A DNA stretch of 64,000 bases from Flavobacterium sp. LHD-80 (GTDB lineage: Bacteria > Bacteroidota > Bacteroidia > Flavobacteriales > Flavobacteriaceae). Of this stretch, positions 16,778 through 24,206 are shown in pieces. How positions within the stretch are numbered: the first letter of the stretch is position 1; each line of letters starts with the position of its first letter. The position numbers and the translations under genes are program-made. The notes under the pieces were generated by a model. The model ran no database searches. It was given only the letters and a program-made list of their open reading frames with translations, and was not told the DNA's origin. The DNA is taken from positions 186,001 to 250,000 of the forward strand of contig NZ_JAVFVS010000005.1 in assembly GCF_030929605.1 (NCBI RefSeq), given 5' to 3'.

Positions 16778-19168
16778 ATGAAACGCACAATTAAAAAAGT
16801 TGCTGTAATTGGATCCGGAATTATGGGTTCAGGAATAGCTTGCCATTTTGCCAATATTGGTGTTGAAGTTTTACTTCTTGACATCGTACCGCGCGAATTG
16901 ACCGAGGCTGAAGCTAAAAAAGGATTAACTCTTGAAAGTAAAGCTGTTCGCAACCGAGTGGTAAACGAGCACTTGGCGAATTCATTAAAATCGAAACCAT
17001 CTCCTATTTACAGTCAGAAATTCGCAAATAGAATTACGACTGGAAATACGACTGATGATATGGCAAAAATTGCCAATGTTGATTGGATTATCGAGGTTGT
17101 TGTAGAGCGTTTGGATATCAAAAAATTGGTTTTTGAACAAATCGAGAAATTCCGTAAACCGGGAACTTTGGTTACTTCTAATACTTCTGGTATTCCAATT
17201 CATTTTATGAGTGAAGGAAGAAGCGAAGATTTCCAACAACACTTCTGCGGAACACACTTTTTTAACCCTGCGCGTTACTTAAAATTATTTGAAATTATTC
17301 CTGGTCCAAAAACTTCTACTGAAGTATTGGATTTCTTAAACGAATACGGATCTAAATTCTTAGGAAAAACTTCGGTTGTTGCTAAAGATACTCCGGCGTT
17401 TATTGGGAACAGAATTGGGATTTACGGAATCCAGAGTTTATTCCACCTCGTAAAAGAAATGGGATTAACGATTGAAGAAGTTGATAAATTGACTGGCCCT
17501 GTAATTGGTCGTCCAAAATCGGCTACTTTCCGTACGGTTGACGTTGTTGGTTTAGATACTTTGGTACATGTTGCCAATGGTATTTACGAAAACTGCCCGA
17601 ATGACGAACAACACGAATTGTTCAAACTTCCTGATTTCATCAACAAAATGATGGAAAATAATTGGTTAGGAAGCAAAACTGGACAAGGTTTTTATAAAAA
17701 AGTAGATAAAGATATTCTTTCTTTAGACTTAAATACATTAGAATACCGCGCTGCGAAAAAAGCAAATTTTGCTACTCTTGAACTAACAAAAACCATCGAT
17801 AAACCAATCAATCGTTTTAAAGTCTTAGTAAAAGGAACAGACAAAGCGGGAGAATTCTACCGTAAGAGTTTCGCTGGAATGTTTGCGTATGTGTCAAACA
17901 GAATCCCTGAAATCTCAGACGAATTATACAAAATTGATGATGCCATGAAAGCTGGTTTTGGATGGGAAAATGGTCCATTCGAAATCTGGGATGCAATTGG
18001 TGTTGCCAAAGGAATTGAAATCATGAAAGCTGAAGGTTTGGCGCCTGCTGCATGGGTTACTGAAATGTTGGCTTCTGGAAGTGACAGTTTCTATACTGTT
18101 AAAGAAGGAGCAACTTATTTCTATAACATTCCGACAAAATCACAAGTAAAAGTTCCTGGACAAGATTCATTCATTATTCTGAACAACATTCGCGAAAGCA
18201 AAAAAGTTTGGAGCAACAGTGGAGCAATCATTCAGGATTTAGGAGACGGAATTTTGAATTTAGAATTCCAATCTAAAATGAATACAATTGGTGGCGATGT
18301 TCTACAAGCTATCAATAAAGCAATCGACTTATCTGAAAAAGAATATCAAGGTTTAGTTATTGGTAACCAAGCAGCGAATTTCTCTGTTGGAGCTAATATC
18401 GGAATGATTTTCATGATGGCGGTTGAGCAAGAATACGATGAATTGAACATGGCTATTAAATTGTTCCAAGATACAATGATGCGTGTTCGTTATTCTTCTA
18501 TTCCAGTTGTAGTGGCGCCTCACGGAATGACTTTTGGTGGTGGATGCGAAATGAGCTTACACGCTGATAAAGTGGTTGCTGCTGCAGAAACATACATGGG
18601 ATTAGTTGAATTTGGTGTTGGTGTACTTCCTGGTGGTGGTGGATCTAAAGAAATGGCTTTGAGAGCTTCAGATTTATTCCGCAAAAATGATGTGGAATTA
18701 AACGTTCTTCAAGAGTATTTCTTGACTATCGCAATGGCTAAAGTTTCGACTTCTGGTTATGAAGCTTTTGACACAGGACTTTTACAGCACGGAAAAGATG
18801 TTATTGTAGTAAACAAAGATCGTCAGATTGCTGAAGCTAAAAAACATGCTTTATTAATGGCTGAAGCTGGTTACACACAACCTATCAGAAGAACGGATGT
18901 GAAAGTATTAGGAAAACAAGCTCTTGGAATGTTCTTAGTTGGAACAGATCAAATGGAAGCTGGAAAATACATTTCTGAGCATGATAAGAAAATCGCGAAC
19001 AAACTAGCTTATGTAATGGCTGGTGGTGATTTATCTGAAGCGACTTTAGTATCTGAACAATATTTATTAGATATCGAACGTGAAGCTTTCTTATCTCTTT
19101 GTACTGAGAGAAAAACGCTGGAGCGTATTCAATATATGTTAACTAAAGGAAAACCGCTTCGTAATTAG
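16778..19168 (+). CDS. Bifunctional 3-hydroxyacyl-CoA dehydrogenase / enoyl-CoA hydratase
   Basis: A 796-aa beta-oxidation enzyme that hydrates trans-enoyl-CoA and oxidises the 3-hydroxyacyl-CoA with NAD+. The dehydrogenase comes first: Rossmann motif VAVIGSGIMGSGIACHFANI at about residues 8-27 and catalytic His in CGTHFFNPARYLK. The crotonase domain is C-terminal (NFSVGANIGM, PHGMTFGGGCEMSLHADKV, GVGVLPGGGG) with both glutamates present. This order is the reverse of E. coli FadB/FadJ and like Bacillus FadN. Second gene of the MarR-led operon; thiolase and acyl-CoA dehydrogenase follow, completing the cycle. Confidence 0.94.
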   Translation: MKRTIKKVAVIGSGIMGSGIACHFANIGVEVLLLDIVPRELTEAEAKKGLTLESKAVRNRVVNEHLANSLKSKPSPIYSQKFANRITTGNTTDDMAKIANVDWIIEVVVERLDIKKLVFEQIEKFRKPGTLVTSNTSGIPIHFMSEGRSEDFQQHFCGTHFFNPARYLKLFEIIPGPKTSTEVLDFLNEYGSKFLGKTSVVAKDTPAFIGNRIGIYGIQSLFHLVKEMGLTIEEVDKLTGPVIGRPKSATFRTVDVVGLDTLVHVANGIYENCPNDEQHELFKLPDFINKMMENNWLGSKTGQGFYKKVDKDILSLDLNTLEYRAAKKANFATLELTKTIDKPINRFKVLVKGTDKAGEFYRKSFAGMFAYVSNRIPEISDELYKIDDAMKAGFGWENGPFEIWDAIGVAKGIEIMKAEGLAPAAWVTEMLASGSDSFYTVKEGATYFYNIPTKSQVKVPGQDSFIILNNIRESKKVWSNSGAIIQDLGDGILNLEFQSKMNTIGGDVLQAINKAIDLSEKEYQGLVIGNQAANFSVGANIGMIFMMAVEQEYDELNMAIKLFQDTMMRVRYSSIPVVVAPHGMTFGGGCEMSLHADKVVAAAETYMGLVEFGVGVLPGGGGSKEMALRASDLFRKNDVELNVLQEYFLTIAMAKVSTSGYEAFDTGLLQHGKDVIVVNKDRQIAEAKKHALLMAEAGYTQPIRRTDVKVLGKQALGMFLVGTDQMEAGKYISEHDKKIANKLAYVMAGGDLSEATLVSEQYLLDIEREAFLSLCTERKTLERIQYMLTKGKPLRN

Positions 19169-19178
19169 AGAATAAGAT

Positions 19179-19247
19179 GAAAGAAGCAAGAAACAAGACT
19201 TCAAAACAAAGTTTTGTCTTTTCTCTTGTCTCTTGCCTCTTTCTTCT
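19179..19247. repeat. Palindromic repeat GAAAGAAGCAAGAAACAAG, gene-less copy
   Basis: The left arm gaaagaagcaagaaacaagac and the right arm cttgtctcttgcctctttcttc form an imperfect hairpin between the HAD/ECH and thiolase genes. The same arms flank the four-helix-bundle gene at 20461-20960, so this may be an internally deleted or unfilled version. Confidence 0.65.
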
Positions 19248-19273
19248 AATAAATCTTAAAAAAACAAAAACAA

Positions 19274-20455
19274 ATGAAAACAGCATATATAGTAAAAGCA
19301 TATAGAACAGCAGTTGGAAAAGCTCCAAAAGGTGTTTTTAGATTTAAAAGACCTGATGAATTAGCTGCAGAGACCATTCAGTTTATGATGGACGAACTGC
19401 CTAATTTCGATAAAAAACGTATCGATGACGTTATGGTAGGAAATGCCATGCCGGAAGCGGAACAAGGTCTTAACGTTGGACGTTTAATCTCTTTAATGGG
19501 ATTAAAAGTGGAAGACGTTCCTGGTGTTACAGTAAACCGTTACTGTGCTTCTGGATTAGAAACTATCGGAATGGCGACTGCTAAAATCCAATCAGGAATG
19601 GCAGATTGTATCATTGCTGGTGGTGCTGAAAGTATGAGTTTTATTCCGATGGGAGGTTACAAACCAACTCCAGATTATAAAGTTGCCGCTGCAGGTCACG
19701 AAGATTACTACTGGGGAATGGGTTTAACTGCTGAAGCGGTTGCCAATCAATATAAAATCTCAAGAGAAGATCAGGATGAGTTTGCTTATAACTCTCATAT
19801 GAAAGCTTTGAAAGCGCAGGCAGAAGGAAAATTTGACAAACAAATCGTTCCAATTACTGTTGAGCAGACTTTCATCAATGAAAACGGAAAAAAAGAAACT
19901 AAGTCATACGTTGTAAAACAAGATGAAGGTCCAAGAGCTGGAACTTCTGTTGCTGCTTTAGCTGGTTTAAGACCTGTTTTTGCTGCTGACGGAAGTGTAA
20001 CTGCGGGGAATTCATCTCAAATGAGTGATGGTGCAGCTTTTGTTTTAATCATGAGTGAGGACATGGTTAAAGAATTGAATCTTGAGCCAATCGCCAGATT
20101 AGTAAACTTTGCTTCTTCTGGTGTTGAGCCAAGAATTATGGGTATCGGTCCGGTAAAAGCAATTCCGAAAGCGTTAAAACAAGCTGGATTAACATTAAAC
20201 GATATCGAATTAATTGAATTAAACGAGGCTTTTGCTTCACAAGCTTTAGCTGTAACTCGCGAGTTAAACATTAATCCAGATATCGTAAACGTAAACGGTG
20301 GAGCAATCTCTTTAGGACACCCTCTTGGATGTACAGGAGCTAAACTTTCTGTTCAGTTATTTGATGAGATGAAACGCAGAGGTAACAAATACGGAATCGT
20401 TTCGATGTGTGTGGGAACTGGGCAAGGAAGCGCTGGGATCTACGAGGTATTGTAG
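19274..20455 (+). CDS. fadA: Acetyl-CoA C-acyltransferase (3-ketoacyl-CoA thiolase)
   Basis: A 393-aa thiolase catalysing the last step of beta-oxidation. The acyl-accepting Cys lies in TVNRYCASGLETIG (Cys91). The C-terminal motifs NGGAISLGHPLGCTGAK (catalytic His) and SMCVGTGQG (second Cys) are intact, and NEAFASQALAVTREL matches the family. Cytosolic tetramer by homology. It follows the HAD/ECH gene in the MarR operon after a 105-bp gap holding a palindrome. A degradative role is more likely than acetoacetyl-CoA synthesis because of the neighbours. Confidence 0.94.
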   Translation: MKTAYIVKAYRTAVGKAPKGVFRFKRPDELAAETIQFMMDELPNFDKKRIDDVMVGNAMPEAEQGLNVGRLISLMGLKVEDVPGVTVNRYCASGLETIGMATAKIQSGMADCIIAGGAESMSFIPMGGYKPTPDYKVAAAGHEDYYWGMGLTAEAVANQYKISREDQDEFAYNSHMKALKAQAEGKFDKQIVPITVEQTFINENGKKETKSYVVKQDEGPRAGTSVAALAGLRPVFAADGSVTAGNSSQMSDGAAFVLIMSEDMVKELNLEPIARLVNFASSGVEPRIMGIGPVKAIPKALKQAGLTLNDIELIELNEAFASQALAVTRELNINPDIVNVNGGAISLGHPLGCTGAKLSVQLFDEMKRRGNKYGIVSMCVGTGQGSAGIYEVL

Positions 20456-20460
20456 TTTTT

Positions 20461-20960
20461 GAGAGGAAAGAAGCAAGAAGCAAGACTTAATTTTGGGATG
20501 AAGATGCTCTGAAAACAAAAGCTTTAAAAGTAGTAAAAAACTTACTTTTAATTTTTCTTCTTATCTTGGCCTCAAAAAACATGAGACACAATTTTAAGAA
20601 TTTGAAAATTTGGATTTTAGCTATGGAAATCACTAATGATATTTATAAACTAACTGCCTCTTTTCCAAAATCAGAAACGTATAGTTTGACAAGTCAAATG
20701 AATAGATGTTCTGTTTCAATGCCTTCTAATATTGCTGAAGGCTCTAACAGAGGAAATAAACACTTTCAGCATTATTTGAATATTAGTTTAGGTTCATCAT
20801 TTGAATTGCAAACACAATTACTGATAGCTTTTCAAAATGAATATCTATCTAAGACAAAAACAGAAGAAATAGAAAACAAAATAATTGAATTTCAAAGGAT
20901 GACATCAGGTTTCATAAGTAAGTTAGATCAAAGTCTTTCTTCTTGACTCTTGCATCTTTT
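20461..20960. repeat. Repeat-bounded unit carrying a four-helix-bundle gene
   Basis: Left arm gaggaaagaagcaagaagca at 20464 and right arm aagtctttcttcttgactct (from 20931) are imperfect inverted repeats enclosing the gene at 20581-20946. The right arm forms the last codons of that gene. The left arm is nearly identical to the arm of the gene-less palindrome at 19179. No transposase and no target duplication seen. Confidence 0.5.
20581..20946 (+). CDS. Four-helix-bundle protein (S23 / Avd-like family)
   Basis: A 121-aa protein with the family pattern FKNLKIWILAMEITNDIYK near the N-terminus, FPKSETYSLTSQMNRCSVSM in the middle and SNIAEGSNRGNKHFQHYLNI after it (TIGR02436 type). These proteins occur in 23S rRNA intervening sequences and, as Avd, in diversity-generating retroelements; most copies have no known role. 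ATG 20581 (MRHNFKNLKIW) is chosen over a TTG five codons upstream because it matches the usual start. It interrupts the beta-oxidation operon and is bounded by inverted repeats, suggesting a mobile or domesticated cargo. No rRNA or reverse transcriptase is nearby. Confidence 0.88.
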   Translation: MRHNFKNLKIWILAMEITNDIYKLTASFPKSETYSLTSQMNRCSVSMPSNIAEGSNRGNKHFQHYLNISLGSSFELQTQLLIAFQNEYLSKTKTEEIENKIIEFQRMTSGFISKLDQSLSS

Positions 20961-20977
20961 ATCTAAACAAAAACAAA

Positions 20978-22783
20978 ATGGCAGATACAATCGAAAAAAA
21001 CGTGACTCGTGGTGGTCAGTTTTTAGTTAAAGAAACAAAATGCGAGGATATCTTCACACCAGAAGATTTCTCGGAAGAGCAGTTAATGATGCGTGACTCT
21101 GTAAAAGAGTTCGTTGACAAAGAATTATGGGCGCATAAAGATCGTTTTGAGAAAAAAGATTACGCTTACACAGAATCATCTATGCGTAAAGCTGGTGAAC
21201 TTGGACTTCTTGGAGTTGCAGTTCCTGAAGAATACGGCGGATTAGGAATGGGATTTGTTTCTACAATGTTGGTTTGTGACTACATTTCTGGAGCAACAGG
21301 TTCGTTCTCAACTGCTTTTGGTGCACACACTGGAATTGGAACTATGCCAATTACGCTTTATGGATCTGAAGAACAAAAGAAAAAATACGTTCCGAAATTG
21401 GCTTCTGGAGAATGGTTTGGAGCTTATTGCTTAACTGAGCCAGGTGCAGGTTCTGATGCTAACTCAGGAAAAACTAAAGCGGTTTTATCTGAAGACGGAA
21501 CTCATTACTTAATTACAGGTCAAAAAATGTGGATTTCGAATGCAGGTTTCTGCTCGGTTTTCATCGTTTTTGCTCGTATTGGAGATGATAAAAATATTAC
21601 AGGTTTCATCGTAGAAAACGATCCTTCAAACGGAATTTCTATGAATGAAGAAGAGCATAAATTAGGAATCCGTGCTTCTTCTACTCGTCAGGTTTTCTTT
21701 AACGAAACAAAAGTTCCGGTTGAAAACATGTTGTCTGAAAGAGGAAACGGTTTCAAAATCGCAATGAACGCTTTGAACGTTGGTCGTATTAAATTGGCTG
21801 CTGCTTGTTTAGATGCGCAAAGAAGAGTTACTTCTGGAGCTGTAAAATATGCTAACGAAAGAATTCAGTTCAATACTTCTATTTCATCTTTTGGAGCTAT
21901 CCGTTCTAAATTAGCTGAAATGGCAACTAACGCTTACGCTGGAGAAAGTGCTTCTTACCGTGCTGCAAAAGACATCGAGGACAGAATCGCTGCTCGTGAA
22001 GCAGAAGGAACTTCTCACCAAGAAGCTGAATTGAAAGGTGTTGAAGAATATGCTATCGAGTGTTCTATCTTGAAAGTAGCAGTTTCTGAAGACGTTCAAT
22101 CTTGTTCTGACGAAGGAATTCAGATTTTTGGTGGAATGGGATTCTCTGAAGACACTCCAATGGAAAGTGCTTGGAGAGATGCTCGTATCGCTAGAATTTA
22201 CGAAGGAACAAACGAGATCAACAGAATGCTTTCTGTAGGTATGTTGATCAAAAAAGCAATGAAAGGTCACGTTGATTTACTTGGACCAGCAATGAAAGTT
22301 CAAGAAGAATTAATGGGAATTCCATCTTTTGATACTCCAGATTTCTCTGAATTATTTGCCGAAGAAAAAGGAATCGTTGCTAACTTGAAAAAAGTTTTCT
22401 TAATGGTTGCTGGTAGCGCTGTTCAAAAATATGGTCCTGAATTAGATGCTCACCAACAATTATTAATGGCAGCTTCTGATATCTTAATCGAAATTTATAT
22501 GGCTGAAAGTACAATTCTTAGAACTGAGAAATTGGCTAAAGCTCAAGGTGAAGATAAAGTTCAGGAGCAAATTGCTATGGCAAAATTATACTTATACAAA
22601 GCTGTAGATATCGTAAACTCAAGAGGAAAAGAAGGAATCGCTTCTTTCGCTGAAGGTGACGAACAACGTATGATGTTAATGGGATTAAAACGTTTTACAA
22701 AATACACTAACTTACCAAATGTTGTAGCGTTAAGAGAAAAAATCGCAGCAAAATTAGTAGCAGAAGATACTTACTGCTTCTAA
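20978..22783 (+). CDS. Acyl-CoA dehydrogenase, long (ACAD9/VLCAD-like) form
   Basis: A 601-aa FAD enzyme for the first oxidation of acyl-CoA. Motifs: WFGAYCLTEPGAGSDANSGK (flavin/substrate loop), MWISNAGFCSVFIVFARIG, the flavin-binding helix region, and RIYEGTNEINRM carrying the usual catalytic Glu. The chain is about 200 residues longer than short-chain dehydrogenases; the C-terminal helical extension is like that of VLCAD/ACAD9 and of other Bacteroidetes operonic ACADs. Last gene of the MarR operon, 31 bp after the four-helix-bundle gene, followed by a strong terminator. Soluble or membrane-associated; the electron acceptor ETF is not encoded here. Confidence 0.94.
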   Translation: MADTIEKNVTRGGQFLVKETKCEDIFTPEDFSEEQLMMRDSVKEFVDKELWAHKDRFEKKDYAYTESSMRKAGELGLLGVAVPEEYGGLGMGFVSTMLVCDYISGATGSFSTAFGAHTGIGTMPITLYGSEEQKKKYVPKLASGEWFGAYCLTEPGAGSDANSGKTKAVLSEDGTHYLITGQKMWISNAGFCSVFIVFARIGDDKNITGFIVENDPSNGISMNEEEHKLGIRASSTRQVFFNETKVPVENMLSERGNGFKIAMNALNVGRIKLAAACLDAQRRVTSGAVKYANERIQFNTSISSFGAIRSKLAEMATNAYAGESASYRAAKDIEDRIAAREAEGTSHQEAELKGVEEYAIECSILKVAVSEDVQSCSDEGIQIFGGMGFSEDTPMESAWRDARIARIYEGTNEINRMLSVGMLIKKAMKGHVDLLGPAMKVQEELMGIPSFDTPDFSELFAEEKGIVANLKKVFLMVAGSAVQKYGPELDAHQQLLMAASDILIEIYMAESTILRTEKLAKAQGEDKVQEQIAMAKLYLYKAVDIVNSRGKEGIASFAEGDEQRMMLMGLKRFTKYTNLPNVVALREKIAAKLVAEDTYCF

Positions 22784-22814
22784 TATCACAATAGTTTTTA
22801 GCTTTTAATTTGTT

Positions 22815-22856
22815 TAAGCCCGCGCAAGTCCGAAACTGCGCGGGCTTATTTTTTTG
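22815..22856 (+). terminator. Intrinsic terminator of the beta-oxidation operon
   Basis: GC-rich stem AAGCCCGCGCA/TGCGCGGGCTT followed by attttttt, 32 bp after the acyl-CoA dehydrogenase stop. Confidence 0.92.
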
Positions 22857-22864
22857 TTTTTTGT

Positions 22865-22980
22865 AACCATATAAGTGATATAAGTTCATTTAAAAAGAAT
22901 GTTGATTTAGTGGGCAACTTTGTCAAAGTTTATTTACTAATAAAAGCGCAATCTAAAATGAACTTATATCACTTATATAG
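22865..22980. repeat. MITE-like inverted-repeat element (CCATATAAGTGATAT), copy 2
   Basis: The terminal inverted repeats ccatataagtgatataagtt and its complement (ending at 22980) match in 24 of 25 positions. Copy 1 at 4775 has the same ends but a different interior. 116 bp, no ORF. Confidence 0.7.
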
Positions 22981-23026
22981 TTTAATAATTCTATATTTAA
23001 CATTCTAAAACTTCAAAAAATAAAAA

Positions 23027-24118
23027 ATGAAACAAATTAACCTAATTGCATTTTTATTTCTCTGTGTTTTTTCCACAACAACTTTTGCTCAGAAAAATAA
23101 AAAATTGGACATTATCGCTTACTATACAGGCGATTCTAAATTAATTGACGAATATGAAGTCAATAAACTAAATCAGATTATTTTTAGTTTTTGTCATTTA
23201 AAAGATGGAAAACTAAGCGTCGATTCTCCTAAAGATTCATTGACGATCAAACATTTAGTTTCGCTGAAAGCAAAAAATCCGCAACTAAAAATCATTTTAT
23301 CACTTGGCGGCTGGGGTGGCTGTGAACCTTGCTCTTCGGCTTTTTCAACTGCTGATGGGCGTTTGAAATTTGCTAAATCAGTAAAAGAAGTCAGTGATTA
23401 TTTTAAAGTTGATGGATTAGATTTAGATTGGGAATATCCAGCAATTGAAGGACTTCCGGGACATTTGTTTCAAGCTGTTGACAAGCCAAATTTTACTGAA
23501 CTGCTTAAAATTTTACGTTCTACTTTAGGAAAAAAATACGAATTGAGTTTTGCAGCTGGCGGTTTTCAAAAATATCTAGATGAATCTATTGATTGGAAAG
23601 CTGTTACACCGCTAGTAAATCGTATCAATATCATGAGCTATGATTTGGTTAACGGATATTCTAAAGTTACGGGACATCATACACCACTATACAGTACCAA
23701 TCCAAAAGAGGAATCAACAGACAGAGCCGTTACTTTTTTATTAAAACAAGGAGTTCCTGCTGAAAAATTAATTATTGGAGGCGCATTTTACGCGAGAACA
23801 TGGAAAAATGTCGAAAATATAAACAATGGTTTGTATCAATCTGGGGAGCATATTCAGGGAGTTGACTTTAAAAATTTTGCTACAACTTATACCGAAGCCA
23901 ATGGCTGGAAGTATTTTTGGGATGATAAAGCCAAAGCTCCTTATTGGTACAACGAAAAAGAAAAAACTTTTGCAACCTCTGACAATCTTGTTTCAATCAA
24001 AGCGAAAACAGAATATGTAAAATCTAAAAAATTGGGCGGTATCATGTTTTGGGAACTTCCTTTAGATACGCCGCGCGACGGAATGGTAAATGCCATTTAT
24101 AAAGTCAAAAACAAATAA
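23027..24118 (+). CDS. Secreted family 18 glycoside hydrolase (chitinase-like)
   Basis: A 363-aa enzyme with signal peptide (MKQINLIAFLFLCVFSTTTFAQ). The GH18 signature DGLDLDWEYP is at residues 129-138 with catalytic Glu136. The SxGG motif (KIILSLGGWGG), the MSYDLV segment and a terminal barrel Trp (GGIMFWELPLDT) are all present. Length is that of a single catalytic domain without carbohydrate-binding or T9SS domain, so it may act in the periplasm on chitooligosaccharides or on GlcNAc-containing glycans. Monocistronic with its own terminator. Chitinase activity is likely, not certain. Confidence 0.9.
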   Translation: MKQINLIAFLFLCVFSTTTFAQKNKKLDIIAYYTGDSKLIDEYEVNKLNQIIFSFCHLKDGKLSVDSPKDSLTIKHLVSLKAKNPQLKIILSLGGWGGCEPCSSAFSTADGRLKFAKSVKEVSDYFKVDGLDLDWEYPAIEGLPGHLFQAVDKPNFTELLKILRSTLGKKYELSFAAGGFQKYLDESIDWKAVTPLVNRINIMSYDLVNGYSKVTGHHTPLYSTNPKEESTDRAVTFLLKQGVPAEKLIIGGAFYARTWKNVENINNGLYQSGEHIQGVDFKNFATTYTEANGWKYFWDDKAKAPYWYNEKEKTFATSDNLVSIKAKTEYVKSKKLGGIMFWELPLDTPRDGMVNAIYKVKNK

Positions 24119-24133
24119 TTAAAACGTAAAAGT

Positions 24134-24169
24134 GTAACCTGAAAAGATTTTTTCAGGTTATTTTTTTTT
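24134..24169 (+). terminator. Intrinsic terminator after the GH18 gene
   Basis: Stem AACCTGAAAA/TTTTCAGGTT with nine T residues. Confidence 0.88.
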
Positions 24170-24206
24170 GTAGTATTTTTGATATACTTCTCAAAAACAA
24201 ACTGTT

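Noticed and set aside
20581..20946. Four-helix-bundle gene as a 23S rRNA intervening sequence or DGR accessory (Avd)
   Set aside because: No rRNA, reverse transcriptase or variable/template repeat in the neighbourhood.
21911..22270. 119-codon minus-strand frame within the acyl-CoA dehydrogenase gene
   Set aside because: Shadow of the real gene, Ser/Phe-rich translation typical of antisense frames.
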